Positions 1 through 13,120 of a DNA stretch of 64,000 nt are shown piece after piece. The notes beneath the pieces were generated by a model. The model worked only from the letters and a program-made list of their open reading frames with translations. It was not told the origin of the DNA and searched no databases. Position 1 is the stretch's first letter; every line of letters starts with the position of its first letter. Origin of the DNA: Paramecium pentaurelia (taxonomy: Eukaryota > Ciliophora > Oligohymenophorea > Peniculida > Parameciidae); NCBI GenBank assembly GCA_905183005.1, contig CAJJDO010000004.1, positions 503,764 to 567,763 of the forward strand. Reading direction: 5' to 3'. The position numbers and the translations under genes were made by a program.

Positions 1-2
1 AT

Positions 3-1800
3 ATATATATATATTGTATGAATCACTAAGACAATGCTATAAAGGGAGTTTTAAAATAATAATTGATTGTAGATTCAGAAAGTGGGCCATATAAAACAAT
101 TTAAGAAGCTATTGATAAGGCTGAACCTAACACAGTTATAAAAATAGCACCAGGCCTTTATTCTTCAAACATATTGATAAATAAGCCTGGCCTACGTTTA
201 GAGCCTAAAGAAAAAGTTGGAGATATAATTATTGTTGTATCCTCAAAACCTACAATATTAGTGGATTTAAAAAAAGATGAGCGTTGCACTTTGATTGGAT
301 TAAAAATGTCTCATAGTGGCACAAGTGAAGAAGTTGAAGAATTAGAGAAACTCATAGAAGGACAAGAAATTGCAAAACATTTATTTGGTGGTCATGAGGA
401 TGGTGCAGCTGGAATGGAATCAAATCCAGATGAAGAATTTGTAAGTAAAGTACCTATTGAAACAAGTATGAATTGTGTTGTTTTATTAAATGGTGGTAAG
501 TTATTTATGGAGGATTGTTTAATTGCTTTAAAGTAAGTAATTAATTTACTAATTTAGTTTTATTGTAAAATCATTTAAAGGAATATTACCAGGAATTGCA
601 ATAAATAATGGAGCAGAAGCCTTGTTTATAAGATGTGAAATAAAAGGAACTTCATCTAAAAACTAAGATGCAAAAACTATTGGTATTTTACTAAAATTGG
701 GTGATCTAATAATTAAGGATAGTAAGGTTCATAATCACACATATGGAGGGATTCTGATTTAGTAAGCTACTACAAATAAAAGTGTTCGAATAATGAATAG
801 CAAAATCATTTAGAATAAAAAAGTTGGTATTCATGTAGTAGGTGCAGATGCTGTTCCATAAATAGAATAATGCAGAATTGAAAACAATGAAGGTCCAGGT
901 ATTAAAGTAGGTATTGGTAATAAAGCAAAAATTTTTGGTAATGAAATTAAAACAAATATTATTGGAATTGAAGTATTGTCTGCAGATCCTTAGATATTTA
1001 ATAATAAAATTGATAAGAATTTTACAGATGGAATTTTGACTAAGGTTTTTGAATAATTAAGATGTGATGGTAAGATTAAATCAAATTAGACTATATCTGG
1101 AAATAAAGAAAATGGAGTTCATTGCACTGGATAAAATAATTTCACAAGGATTGAATCTAATACATTTATAGGCTATAATAAAAAAGCAGGAATCAAAGCA
1201 GATACAGAATCACGCATTTCTATATTTAAAAATAAAATCTCAAAAAATTTAGGTTAAGGAGTTTTATTAGTTGAAACATCATCTGCTGTTATAGAAAAAA
1301 ATGAAATTACAGATAATATTAAAGCTAATATAGCATTAGGAGGAGCAAATTCAGTAGACACATTTATTGTTGAGAATAAAATTCTTGGTGGTAGATGTGA
1401 AGGTATTTTCTTAATTGAGTGTGGTAAATGTTGGATATTTAGAAACAATATTGCTGAAAATGTATTAATTTATCATATACAATAGAATGATGGTATTGTT
1501 TGTATAACGGCAGTTCCAGTTATAAAATTAAATAATATATAGAAAAATAAAAGTAATGGAATAATGATACTAAAGGATAGTAGACCTGAAATTATGGAAA
1601 ATAATATAAATGATAATGATGGTATTGGATTGTTTATTAGAGATAAAAGTCATGGAAAAATATTAAATAATATGATTAAATCAAATGAAATTGAGTTAGT
1701 TGTTGAAAGGAGAAACCCATCATTGGAATCTATTGTATAAGAAAATAAAGTAAGTGGTGATATTAGAATACCTTAAAATTATGATTGCACAATATAATGA
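3..1800 (+). CDS. Right-handed beta-helix (pectin-lyase-fold) repeat protein, 5' end possibly outside window
   Basis: The frame is open from the window edge. The first ATG is at 18, but the true start may lie upstream. A 25-nt intron (533-557) joins two exons and TGA is at 1798. The N-terminal region carries a YKTIQEAIDKA-type motif followed by IKIAPGLY, the usual entry into a parallel beta-helix. It is followed by many short turns rich in NN, GI and NGI (for example IENNEGPGIKVG and NNINDNDGIGLF), the signature of beta-helix repeats such as those of FBXO11-like proteins. No signal peptide or enzymatic residues can be assigned. The family ranges from polysaccharide lyases to F-box substrate adaptors. 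No F-box is visible here, so the function stays open. Fold assignment is fairly sure, role unknown. Confidence 0.7.
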
Positions 1801-2461
1801 ATTTATTACCCTAAATTCTTATAAATAATTAATTTATATAACAAATATATGAAACTTTTGAATAACAACACATAGGTAAAAATATTAATTAAAATGAATA
1901 TCCATTAAAATATAATTATATAATTTTACTATAATAATTTCATTTTAGTTTTTTGACATATATCAAATATATATAGTTATTCACATATATTCAATAACTT
2001 TTATCAAACTGATTAATTATATTATTGATTTCAGATTCTTAGGTTTTATATATCCAATAAAAGATGATCTTTATTACTTTGTAATTCTTATCTACTTAAA
2101 TCTTCCTGAATCATTAATAATTCTTTTATGAAATGAAATATTTGAAGTTGAATTAACAATAAATCTTTATAACTTTTAATGATAAATTATGAGGTTTAGT
2201 CATTTTTTAATTAAAATTCAAAGCACCTTTTAGCTGATTTTCTATTATTTTTAATTTTGAAGTTTCATGCAAATCTGTAAATAAATTTATATAATTTAAT
2301 CAAACGACATATTAATCTAGAATATAAGTCATACTATTTAATAATTTAGAAGTATAGGATTATAAATGCAAATATTTATTTTCTAAGAAAATACTTAATA
2401 AAAAACAAGAAAACAAAAATATTTATAGTAGATAGTAAAATATATGATAACGTGAGTGAAC
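1801..2461. other. Intergenic, no supported gene
   Basis: AT-rich sequence. On the minus strand three different frames hold 50-60-codon stretches between TGAs near 1960-2340. This is the length expected by chance when only TGA stops translation, so no gene is called. A decayed gene cannot be excluded. Confidence 0.5.
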
Positions 2462-2506
2462 ATGTTCTGAGATTTATTTATTATATATATAGATATATAT
2501 TAAGAA

Positions 2507-2577
2507 TCCGCGTTAGTATAGTGGTTAGTATTCAAGCCTGTCACGTTTGAGGCCCGGGTTCAATTCCCGGACGCGGA
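2507..2577 (+). tRNA. trnD-GUC: tRNA-Asp (anticodon GUC), copy A
   Basis: A 71-nt cloverleaf. The 7-bp acceptor stem TCCGCGT/ACGCGGA pairs perfectly. The anticodon stem CAAGC/GTTTG encloses the loop CTGTCAC, which puts GTC in the anticodon. The T arm is CCCGG-GTTCAAT-TCCGG-like with the B-box GGTTCAATTCC, and TAGTATAGTGG serves as A-box. There is no intron and CCA is not encoded. The sequence resembles eukaryotic nuclear tRNA-Asp. Confidence 0.95.
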
Positions 2578-2579
2578 GC

Positions 2580-2589
2580 TTTTTTTTTT
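2580..2589 (+). terminator. Pol III T-run terminator of tRNA-Asp copy A
   Basis: Ten T residues begin 3 nt after the mature 3' end, followed two bases later by a further run of eleven T. This is a standard RNA polymerase III termination signal with a back-up. Confidence 0.85.
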
Positions 2590-2744
2590 AATTTTTTTTT
2601 TTATTATTACTCTTCATTATACTTCTTAAATATGTTTAGTGTGGGATAATTTCATTTTCTTATGGTATTGAATAAACAAAAAATTTTAATATGGTTTAAT
2701 TTTTAAAATATAATTAAGAATTAATATTAAATCATATTATTTTA

Positions 2745-3992
2745 ATGAATATAAATTAATTAGACATTTGTGTAAATATTTAAGAAGAAAACGAAGACTT
2801 AAAATTTATTTAATATTAGGTTCAACTAAATGGAAATAAATATAATTTAGAGGATATAGTCTTTGTTAATAATTTTGATTAAATAAAGGTGTATTAAGAA
2901 AAATTATAAAAAATGGAATTTTTAGCTTTTATTGTGAATAGATGTAAGATAATTCCAATCAATCTTTTTAAGATATGTGTTTGCAATTTAATCATTAATA
3001 ATGAAAAATATAATGGTTTAAAAATCATTGATGAATAATAGATAAAAATACATGATTTAATATTAAAAGCTTCTTAAGAATCGATTTAAGAATGTTATTA
3101 GATATTAAATATTTTTAAATCTTAATTATAAAGAATTGTGTATTTACATCAAATAGTAATGGTTGATACTTTTACTAAAGTAGAGCAAAGAATTTAGTTT
3201 ATATAAGATTGTATAGATTATCTTTCAAAATATAAATATGAAGAGGGATCACATATAAGCCAATATATTCAGGAGAAGAAGTTGTTTGCTTTAAATGATC
3301 TATTTAGACTTTAATCAAGTCTGATGAGGAAAGATTTGTGTCAAACAACTCTTTTTTAATTGTAATAATAATCTGGTATACTTCAGAATTTAAATATTTA
3401 AACTAGGATTATTAGATTGCAACTTGATTTTAATTAAACAGAGTATATTTACACTTTAAATAAAAAGGTATAAATAAATATGTAAAATATTTCTGAAATA
3501 TTATAAACTTTAAAACTTTTAGATATTTATGATATAAATAAGAAATTGCATTAAATACCTGTTATTTAATAAAATAATTAAGAAATAATATATTAGATAA
3601 ATGATTATTTAATAAAAATAATGTAAATTATATTTGGAAGTCTATAGCTATAAGAAAATTCATTGTTAGGTGAATTATTATAGTAACATAAATAATTTTT
3701 TGCAATGGTTTGTAATTTATAAATTCGTTATACTTATCATATATGTTTAAGTCTTACTATGTAACAATAAGAAGCATTAGAGAATAGTTTGAAAGCATTT
3801 TAATTGGCAGTTGAAATAAATGATATAAATGACATAATTGAAATATTTATAAATACTTAACTATTATATATTGAAACTGATTAAGAGGCTGAAGGATTGA
3901 AATTCAGTTAATAATTTATAGATAATTTTGGTAGCTAAAGTATTTAATATTAATAATTAAATTATAGAAATAAAATTAAGTCATAAAGCTGA
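2745..3992 (+). CDS. Ciliate protein of unknown function, 415 aa
   Basis: One uninterrupted frame from ATG 2745 to TGA 3990, with dozens of in-frame TAA/TAG codons read as Gln. A TGA-free frame of 416 codons is unlikely by chance in DNA of this composition. The product is rich in Gln, Ile, Leu and Asn with mostly helical character (for example RIIRLQLDFNQTEYIYTLNKK) and no obvious transmembrane segment or signal peptide. No intron is needed. I do not recognise a family. It lies between the two tRNA-Asp cassettes and starts 155 bp after the first. Confidence 0.6.
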
Positions 3993-4354
3993 ATATAAAT
4001 AAATAGAAGATAATATGACTTATATGATGGTTAAATTAAGAATGAATGAATGATTTATAATATTTTTATAATATAAATTTATTATATATATATATATATA
4101 TAAGAGATTTAGAGAGAATATTAGAAATATGAAATATGATTATATAAAAAGTAATACAAAAATAATAATCAATTTTATAATAATTTTTAAATAGAAATTT
4201 CTTTGACAACCTTATATTGTCCTCTTCCATATGTTATAAATTAAAAATGTTAATACTGAAGAGATAAGGTATCTCAATAAGAAACCATAAAAATATAGAA
4301 AATTCGATTAACTATGATACATTATATTTATTTTAATTCTTATTACTAAAAATA
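3993..4354. other. Intergenic with (TA)n tract
   Basis: No coding frame is supported. A TATATATA run lies near 4084-4102. This gap separates two plus-strand genes. Confidence 0.6.
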
Positions 4355-7300
4355 ATGAGCATTTTGCAAGAAAGAGAAAACAATAATCATCCATAAGGTT
4401 CAGAATATTAATCAATTGTTTAAATAATATCATAACCATCTGTTGAAAATTGGAGGAGATATACCTTTACAATCAAAGAAAAGCAATATGTTTATTAAGG
4501 TCCATTAAATGAAGAAACTGAAGAATTGATATAAGTTTTGTAAAATTATGAAAATGCTGAAAATGTTTAAGCAAAAAATGCAATAGAATCTCTTTCTAAA
4601 AAATGGTTGGATTATGAAAAAAAATTATATAGAGAATGGAGTTGTTTTAATTAGAGGTTGAAGTTTGATACAAATTAAATTATAATTACGATCGTATATT
4701 GGAGTGCATATTTTAGTGTACTTTCAGAATCATTAGTATTTAATAACCTATATGTAGGATGTAAAAAATAATTCTAATGTATAAAATGATTCAAAAAGAT
4801 CAGATATTGCTTAATATATGCCTTTATATGCATTCTTATTTACTTTATTTTCGTAAATGTATTAAATTATATTTATATTCATTAGATGTTATTAAATCAA
4901 GAATACTTATATATGGATTTTATTGTTTATATCTCTTATAATAATACCATTATTCGTTTTGTTAGGTTATCATTTAAATGCCTTTTCAAATTACTCTGAA
5001 CCTTCAGATGATTATATTGGAATAGGATTTTGTATTTTAAGTTTCTTAATATTTATAAATTCACTGTTAAATAAAGGATTTAATTCTATTATTACTTCAT
5101 TATCATCATCTTTAATAGCTACTTTATTTAATTGCAGTTTCTGCATTCTTGTTATATATTTCATACTTTTTAAGATTATTGCTTTTTTTCTATTGCTTTA
5201 AACCAATAACACTGCATATATAATAGAGAGTATATCAGATCTAATAGCACCTTAGATATTTATAATAATGCTAATCTATTCAATTTTCGTAATTAAAGCA
5301 CTATTTAATTTAAGTCCTGAAAACATTGAATCTGATCTCAAAATATTATCACTTAAAGATTAACCAGATCCATACATATAAAAAGAATATTATAGCTATA
5401 AATTAAATAAAAAAGTTATTCATATACTTAAATAATTAAAATTAACAACTGTTGCACCAATATTGATAGCAATTAGTTATTTTACTCTCGAAATCTATTG
5501 TTATTCTGGATGGCTTTATTTTAAATCTATTTAAAACTATGAATTAACAGTTACATATGGATTCTTATTTATAGCAATACCTATATTTATGTCCTTTGGA
5601 ATATGTATGTCTAATTCTAATGTGAATCCATAGAATTTATACTTGTATAGTTCATTGTTATTGGGTGCAATTTTTAGCATTCTAACTATTTAAGTCTGGA
5701 ATTTAACATATGATATTTAATACTTCTAATCTATATCTAGATTATTTGGTATATGTCCATTAATAATAACCTTAATTTGGTTGACTGTAGCATATTTTAG
5801 ATCTTGGAGAAGAAATTAAAAAATGTTAGTTTTAATAATTTCTTGTTACTTTTTTGCATTCCCAATAGGCATATTAATTACATTATCAGATGCTTTTAAT
5901 AATTTAGGAATCTATTATGGTTCTATAGTATTGATAATTATTGGGTGTATTCCAATAATTGGTCTAATTATATATTATTTTATAGTTGTTATGATTTATC
6001 TAATTAAATTACCTTAATAAGCTTTAAATTTAAATTTCTATGCATTTTAATATGTGAATTTGACTAATTTGGCAATTTGGTTTAATTCTATTTTTTATAC
6101 ATTGGGATTCTATTTTACTTGCTATTTTGTATTGAATGAACCAGCAACAGCAACAGGAACTAAAAAAGGAGCTGTAAATAATATAATATAATTCTATAGA
6201 TGTAAGGACTATTAGTAATTTAAACAGTTTTATTTATTTTAACAAAGAAAGCATTGTAAGTGAGAATAAATGACCATTAAAATGATTAGAAAGATGAATA
6301 AATAAAATATTTGGAGAGGATTGATAATCTTATAAGAGGTGGAATATTTTATCCATTTATTATATTATTACCTATAGGTTTAACTTAAGATAGTGAAACA
6401 ACTAAAAATGCTTTAATTGCTAATGCTGTAGGTCTACCAGTAGTATTTATTTATTTTAATTTTTTGATTTATTTAAAAAAAGAACTTAATGAATACTAAG
6501 ATTTTTTTTAACCTTTAATAATTATACTTATGTGGATCTTTGTAATAGGACCTATAGGAATAATATTTCCTATATTAGCAGATATTTATGAAAATTCTTC
6601 ATATTAATTTGCTGTATTTGCATAATTAGCTGTAGCTTATACAATTTTAATAACAATTATAATAATCACTTGTATTTCAAATGTTTATTCAGTTTTATTA
6701 AATAAGGAATAATTGGAAATGAAAAAGAAAGAAGTATTAAAAATTGTTATGTAATTATTGGCTAATCATAAAGTATCATCAACTGAAGAGATCTGTACTT
6801 TAATATTCTTAAGATATATTCAATAAAATAATCCAATTAAATTAAAAAATGATTTAAAATAGGGTGATCCTGTTAATGTTTATGATTATCCAGGAGTAGA
6901 TAAAGGTAGAATGTTTGATGAATAATTGGTAACTAAAACAGAGTTTGAAAATAAAAAGAAATTAGAACAAATATCTAAGAAAAAGAAGGGAGGAGATATT
7001 CGTAGTCTTTAAGATGATGAAACAGAATTATTGAAGAAATCTACTACAAATAATGATGATGATGAATAAGATAATTTAAGTCATAAAATATTAGATATAG
7101 TTTTTGAATGTGTATTTTGTAGATGTGGTTTTGAAGAAATGGAATAAATTAATAAAAATAAATAATAATTAGATGTAGAAATATTAGAATTAGAAAATTG
7201 GAAAGAGAGAGAAGCTAAAAAAATATAAGGAATTATATAACCTAGTGAAGCAGATATGAAGACAGCAAGTGATATTGATTTTTATACTGCATTAAGAACA

Positions 7301-9031
7301 AAATATAGAGATAGAACTGAAAGATTTTGGGCTGCAATATATACAAAATTTAGAGACAATTTGAATGTGGTTTTAGAATATTTAGAATTAGAGAGAAATG
7401 ATGAAATATTAAAATAATATAAAACTTTTAAAGTTATTGAAGATGGTGATTTTACAATGTCATAGAATGATTTTGCACTTTTCTTATATGATAATTTTTA
7501 AAGAGGTGATTAAACTAATTATTATAATTTAATTTGGGAAATGGCAGTAAAGAAATATCATCTATTTGTTTATAATTATAATGATATTAGATAAATATTG
7601 AAATTACTTTAAAATAATACTAATACACCATTTCATTAAAAAAATTTTAAATTACCTAATAATAAAGGAGAGAAAAGATTAAAATTAGAAAAAAAAAAAG
7701 TTGTATAAAGTAATGATTAAATTGATTTACAATATTAATAAAAAAAATAAAATATTGAAAGAGAATATTAAGATAAAGTTCCAAAAAATTTAAAAGTTTA
7801 ATTTTGGTCATTTTGTTCTAAAGTTAATGAAATTTTATGGATTAAACCTAGAATGTATACACAATAACTTGTTAGTTAATTAATTAATTCATTATTTTAA
7901 AAAATAACACCACCTGAACCAGAATAAGATAAAATTGTTTAAAATGTAAAATGGGAATAATTAGCTGAATTAGTTGGAGATTGTTTAGTTGATTAATGCA
8001 ATAAATTTGATAAAAAAATAAAAGATTAAGAGTTTATCTTAAAATTTACATCCACAAATATTATAGCTGTTTTCTTAAGAATTTATGATTTATATGGTTT
8101 GGCTACATTAGCATTTGATTCTTAAGTTGGATGGTTTGGATAATCATAAACAATTAATCCAATTGAATTTGTAGATTATTCAGCTATTTGGAGTGAATAT
8201 AATCTATTTTTCTTTTTAGCACTTTTTATGAGTTTAATCTATATTATTTTGGGTTTTGAGGCAGCAAAATAAATAGCTAATAATACATTTGGATTTGATG
8301 AGAATGGAATTATAGCAACCTATAAAAGTAGAAGATATTGGTTGAGTAAAACCATATAAATAGTAAGTGGATAATTTATATTTGTTATGAAAAGTTATAT
8401 TGATGCATTCATTTGTGATTATAGTTCATATCCTTACACATTAGTAAGATAACCAAGTGTTGAATGCATGAGTGATTTGCATTTCATGTATGTCACTTTA
8501 GCCATTTTTGGGTGTATTATTTATTACCCTCTCTCATCCTATTTATAACCTACATTTTAATATATGGATCACTCTTTAGATTTAAAATACAAATCTAATT
8601 ATGTAGTTTTGTATATTTAATCTAAATTGTTAATTTTGGGTATGAGCTCAGTATTCTCAAATCTTTAAGATTAAGCATATTAATATTAAATGCTCTTTTC
8701 TAGTATTGTTATGTTAATTCTTATATATTTTCATATCAGAATTAAACCATGTTATGTTAAATGGTTTAATACAATTGAATTATGTATATTGTTATTGTTA
8801 CTATATGTAATTTTATATTTATTAAATTAGATGTATTTTGGAGCTTTTTTGATATTAGCAACAGGTTTAATGATAATAGGATGGATAATTTTGGCTTGTA
8901 TGGGTGGTTTAACATTAATATTGACAGCCATATTACTTTTTAGACATTACGATAAAGAAAAATAATTATAATTGACTAAAGTTCAGCCAGTTAACCAAGC
9001 AACTGAGATGTCTTAGATATTGAAGTAATGA
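4355..9031 (+). CDS. Large polytopic membrane protein, 1,542 aa, ciliate-specific (channel/transporter-like)
   Basis: Exons 4355-4735, 4758-6173 and 6200-9031, with introns of 22 and 26 nt, sum to 1,543 codons. Many hydrophobic helices occupy roughly residues 110-700 (for example YIWILLFISLIIIPLFVLL). A charged Lys/Glu-rich cytosolic block with an Asp/Glu patch follows (about 780-1220). A second set of helices fills the last 350 residues, with a Cys-containing extracellular loop (PSVECMSDL) and a conserved-looking RIKPCYVKWFNTIE segment before the last helices. That last motif resembles the KPY...N.LE element of TRP-like and other ciliate membrane proteins. This is inference from memory of the family, not an alignment. 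An acidic stretch EDGDFTMSQNDF is EF-hand-like but incomplete. Channel or transporter function is plausible, not shown. Confidence 0.75.
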
Positions 9032-9170
9032 AGATTTGAATTAATTCTAAATTTAATTATTATTTAAAAATATTAAAATTCATATTTGTAAAATAGAAAT
9101 AGAATATTGAATCTTATTAAAATATATGTTCTGGGATTTATTTATTATATATATAGATATATATTAAGAA

Positions 9171-9241
9171 TCCGCGTTAGTATAGTGGTTAGTATTCAAG
9201 CCTGTCACGTTTGAGGCCCGGGTTCAATTCCCGGACGCGGA
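9171..9241 (+). tRNA. trnD-GUC: tRNA-Asp (anticodon GUC), copy B
   Basis: The 71-nt gene is identical to copy A at 2507-2577, with the same acceptor, anticodon and T arms and no intron. The upstream TATATATATAGATATATATTAAG context is also shared, so both copies probably have the same expression signals. Confidence 0.95.
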
Positions 9242-9243
9242 GC

Positions 9244-9253
9244 TTTTTTTTTT
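9244..9253 (+). terminator. Pol III T-run terminator of tRNA-Asp copy B
   Basis: Ten T residues 3 nt after the tRNA, then A and eleven more T. The layout matches copy A except for one missing A. Confidence 0.85.
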
Positions 9254-9296
9254 ATTTTTTTTTTTATTATTACTCTTCATTATACTTCTTAAATAT

Positions 9297-9872
9297 AATT
9301 ATTATATAAATAATAATTTTGGTTTTCAGAATCTAAATATATTAATTTGCAGATATCTTTAAATTTAATAGCCATTTAGATATTAAATAAAATTGTTATT
9401 GGAGTCAACTTTTTCAAATAGTGTTTTTGTCAATAATTGATACTTATAATTAACTTAGAGGATACTCATGATGGATACTAATTATTTAATTATCAAACAT
9501 TAAATAGTTATATAAATATTATTAACATTATTACAAGAAGCAACACTTACTAATAAATATATTTTGATTTATCTTTCAATTCTAAATATTAAAGAACTCC
9601 ATTAATGTATTAAAATCTAATCCATTCTTTGTTATTCAATTATAATTAATCTAATAAGGTTTGCTGTTATCAAATAAATAGTCTGGAAATCTTTTATTCT
9701 CTTATTCAATTAAATTCGATTCTGATAATGATATTTATAACTTTAATGCTTAGTTATTTATCAATAAAATGTCAATTAAAGTAGATTATATAATTGAAAT
9801 ATTTTGGAGATTTTATATGATTATAATGATTAAGATGTTTTAATTTTTGAATGCATTTTTATGAATAAATAA
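9297..9872 (-). other. Non-genic stretch, possible gene remnant on minus strand
   Basis: Downstream of coronin (minus strand), short segments in different frames look mildly coding, for example one containing RFPDYLFDNSKPY near 9680-9740 and one starting MAIKFKDICKLIYLDS near 9370. They are interrupted by TGAs and frame changes with no suitable GT-AG introns. They could be remnants of a decayed gene, but each piece is short enough to arise by chance. Confidence 0.25.
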
Positions 9873-11390
9873 TCAATATTACTATTATTCATATTTACTT
9901 AATTGTCCTAAAAGTTCTTGATTTTAAATTTGCAAATTTTGAACTTGTGCTTATAAATCCATAATTTGTTACTATTGATTTTAAACTGTGCTCTCTAATT
10001 AAGCCTAAAAATAATAAAATTAATTACAATCTTTTAAGCATCTTATGCATTTGGTTGTGTTAATTGCTATTATTATTATGGTTTTTGTGGTTATTAAGTA
10101 AATACAACATTTTACTATTATTATTGTTATTATTATTATTAATCTGGTTTAAGACTGATTAATACTGCATTGGCATTTTAACCTCCAAAGAATTGAGCAG
10201 CAGTCTAATTATATATTTAAATTAAATTTACTTAGGCTGGTTAAGTTCCTGGACAAGGGGGGAATAAATCTTCCTAGAATGTATTAGCCTTTCTTGGAGC
10301 AATGAGTTGCACATAGGATAGAGCATTTTCTTCAATTTTAGCCACTCTATTAACTTCACATATATTCACATCCACAGCTCTTTTAGGGAAAAATGCGTAA
10401 CTCTTTCCAGGTTTATTTGATGTGTATTGATTTAGGAAATGTAATTAACCATCAAGGAATTCAAAATATTTAATACTGGAATCTCCCTTACCGGATAAAT
10501 AAAGGACTTTCAGTTATTCATCCCAATATGGGTAAAGTACTCCACTTCCTGTATCAATTTAAGTTGTTGAAACAGGCTCTGAAGGATTGCTTGCATTCCA
10601 TAATGAAAATTCTCTTCCTTAGGTTTTGTTAAATCCAACACTAACAAAATATCCAGTGGATCCTAACCAAGCAAATCTCTATGGTTTTGTTCCCTAATGT
10701 GCATTAACTTCTAAGGTTAGAGTCTATTATCTTGGATCAATAATTTTCAATTTTTTATCATTCCAAGATGATCCAATGAGTGAACCATTAAGATTCCAAT
10801 CAATAGAATATGGTAAAGCATTAGCATTTATAGTATTTCTAGCTGTACCTGCTTGAACATCCCAAACTTTTACTGTTTGATCATGAGAAGCTGATCCTAA
10901 GACCCAAGCAGATGTTGGATTCCATTAAATTAAGTTGACCTAATTAATTAATTTATTTAATATACTTTTTTATCATGTCCTGACAATGTAGTTAAAGGCT
11001 CAGTGATATCTGTTGTCAAATCATTAATTTTCCAAACACAAATATTTTGATCTTAAGATGAGGTAGCTAAGTATTCATCATCAAAAGGATACCAATCCAA
11101 ATCCAATATTGTACCTAAATAATCTACATAATATAAAACCTTAATGTCCTTTTATCATAGGTGTGTCAAAAGGAAGCTTAGCGGGTTTATCAGATCTCAA
11201 AACACAAACAAGTCCGCCACCACCAGTTTACCAAAGAAGGGCTGTGTATAAACCATTGGCCTAGAAATTTTTAAGTTAGATTTAATACCTTGACCATAGT
11301 GGAGTCACAAGTAATGGTGGTTGGTGTTACTTATTCAAATTTTGATTTCATTTCTTCTCCATAAAGATGCTTGAATCTTAATGCCTTCAT
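9873..11390 (-). CDS. Coronin (WD40 actin-binding protein)
   Basis: Start ATG at 11388-11390, stop at 9873-9875. Introns at 11261-11288, 11115-11139, 10940-10965, 10205-10231 and 10005-10027 (28, 25, 26, 27 and 23 nt) give 462 aa. The N-terminus LRFKHLYGEE matches the coronin signature (RxSKFRHVFG type). It is followed by GGGGLVCVLRSDKPAK, LDLDWYPFDDEYLATSSQD, GHDKKVNLIQWNPT and GSASHDQTVKVWD, all typical of the coronin propeller. A coronin-conserved block with YFEF and SYAFFPKRAVDV comes next. The C-terminus holds a Gln run and then a heptad coiled coil (QIMDLQAQVQNLQIQ), as in coronins that trimerise. Coronins bind F-actin and regulate Arp2/3-dependent dynamics. The length fits type I coronins. 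Confidence 0.93.
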
Positions 11391-11802
11391 TGAATATCTT
11401 AATTATATTATTAATATATATATAAATTAAAATTTTTTTGGATATTTATAAATAAATATAAATATCAATTAAATACATAGTATATCAAATTTTAAAATAT
11501 AAAAATTAAGATTAATATATTTGATGTTTCATCAAATCTCATTTATATAGATTATAGAATATATTAAATAATTGATAAAATAAATTATTTATTAATTAAA
11601 ATAATTATGATTATATATATATTAATATAATAATATTAATAATAACAATTAATTATTTTTCTAAAAATAGAAAACTATATTTAATGTAAAGTAAATTTTA
11701 ATCAAATCCTCAAACCTTTGTAAAGAATGACGTTGTGCATTTATAAATGGATTTATTAAATAAAGCAAAATAAAATTAATTTTTTTAATTCTGTTTAAAG
11801 AA
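11391..11802. other. Divergent intergenic region, coronin / SAM synthetase
   Basis: This 412-bp AT-rich spacer between two divergently transcribed genes must hold both promoters. I see no distinct motif beyond T-rich and A-rich runs near the two starts. Confidence 0.6.
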
Positions 11803-13120
11803 ATGCAATAGGTAGATAACAACTAAGAGTCGCCTCATAAGAAAAAGTTTGTTTTACCAAAAGGTCACTTCCTTTTTACATCAGAGAGTGTTAGTGCTGG
11901 TCATCCAGATAAATTATGTGATTTTATCAGTGACAGTGTGCTTGATGCTTGTTTAGAATAAGACCCAAACTCAAAAGTAGCTTGTGAATCAGCATGCAAA
12001 AACTCTCTTGTTATGGTATTCGGAGAAATCACTACTCATGCTCAAGTCCCATATGAAACTATAGTCAGAGAAGCAATAAAGTCGGTTGGATATGATAATA
12101 TAAGTAAATATATAATATACTAATTTATTTAGATAAGGGATTGGATTATAGAAATGCTTCAGTTATAGTATCATTAGATTAATAATCATAAGAAATCAAT
12201 TAAGCAGTTGTAGGATCTAAACATGAAGATGAAATTGGAGCAGGTGATTAAGGCTTAATGATTGGATATGCATCTGATGAAACACCAGAACTAATGCCAT
12301 TAACACATCATCTCTGCAATAAACTAATTTCAAGACTCTAAGAATGTAGAGTAAATGAAATCTGTCCTTGGATGAGACCTGATGCAAAGGTCTAAGTTAC
12401 AGTTGAATACAAACGAGAAGATTCTTCATTTTATCCTGTTAGAATCCATAATGTACTTATATCCTAATAACATGATGAAAAAATAACTCATAATGAAATT
12501 GAAGCAGAATTACATAAACATGTATTAAAGTATCTATAATTTATTCTATTCATTTAAGATATGTCTTACCATCAAAATATGTTGATGAATAAACTCAATA
12601 CCATTTAAATCCTTCTAAAGCTTTTACTGTAGGAGGACCTTATGGAGATGCTGGATTAACAGGCCGTAAAATAATTGTAGATACTTATGGTGGATGGGGT
12701 GGCCATGGAGGAGGGGCATTCTCTGGTAAAGATCCTACAAAAGTGGATAGAAGTGCTGCTTATGCTGCAAGATGGGTAGCTAAATCACTTGTTGCATCAA
12801 AATTATGCAAAAGAGTCATGATTCAAGTTGCCTATGGAATAGGTATAAGTGAACCTCTTTCTATATGTGTTAATTCATATGGAACATAAGCTGAAGGACT
12901 TGATGATGATGATTTGTCTGAAATTGTTTAAAATCATTTTGATCTCAGACCAGGAGTCATTATAAGAGAATTAAAATTAAGAAGACCAATATATGCTAAA
13001 ACTGCCTCTGGAGGACATTTTGGTAGAAATGAACCAGAATTTACTTGGGAACATCCTAAGATTATCAATTTAAGTGCTTGGAAAGCTCATAAAGCAGAAT
13101 AATAATAACAAAATTAATGA
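11803..13120 (+). CDS. MAT: S-adenosylmethionine synthetase (methionine adenosyltransferase)
   Basis: Exons 11803-12103, 12133-12529 and 12559-13120 (introns 29 and 29 nt) encode 419 aa. The enzyme makes S-adenosylmethionine from methionine and ATP in the cytosol. Family motifs appear in order: [16 protein letters not shown] (GHPDK at residues 33-37), GAGDQGLMIGYA, the Gly-rich loop [31 protein letters not shown], and [10 protein letters not shown]. All usual catalytic residues I can check are present. The length is slightly above the usual 380-400 aa, owing to a Gln-rich N-terminal extension and a short Gln tail. It supplies the methyl donor used by the methyltransferases and SET protein elsewhere in the window, without physical linkage. 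Confidence 0.97.

Larger units (their letters stand above)
2462..2633 (+). repeat. tRNA-Asp cassette, copy A (direct repeat of 9126-9296)
   Basis: About 172 bp comprising 45 bp of 5' flank, the tRNA and 55 bp of 3' flank are repeated 6.7 kb downstream in the same orientation. I see one substitution in the 5' flank (ctgaga versus ctggga) and one A indel in the T-rich 3' flank. Identity stops abruptly at both ends, which suggests a recent segmental duplication. Confidence 0.9.
9126..9296 (+). repeat. tRNA-Asp cassette, copy B (direct repeat of 2462-2633)
   Basis: Second copy of the tRNA plus flanks. It starts 95 bp after the stop of the large membrane-protein gene. Confidence 0.9.

Noticed and set aside
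4080..4104. TATATA runs (also at the window start and near 62340) considered as telomeric or centromeric repeats.
   Set aside because: Paramecium telomeres are G4T2/G3T3 repeats, absent here. These are short TA microsatellites.
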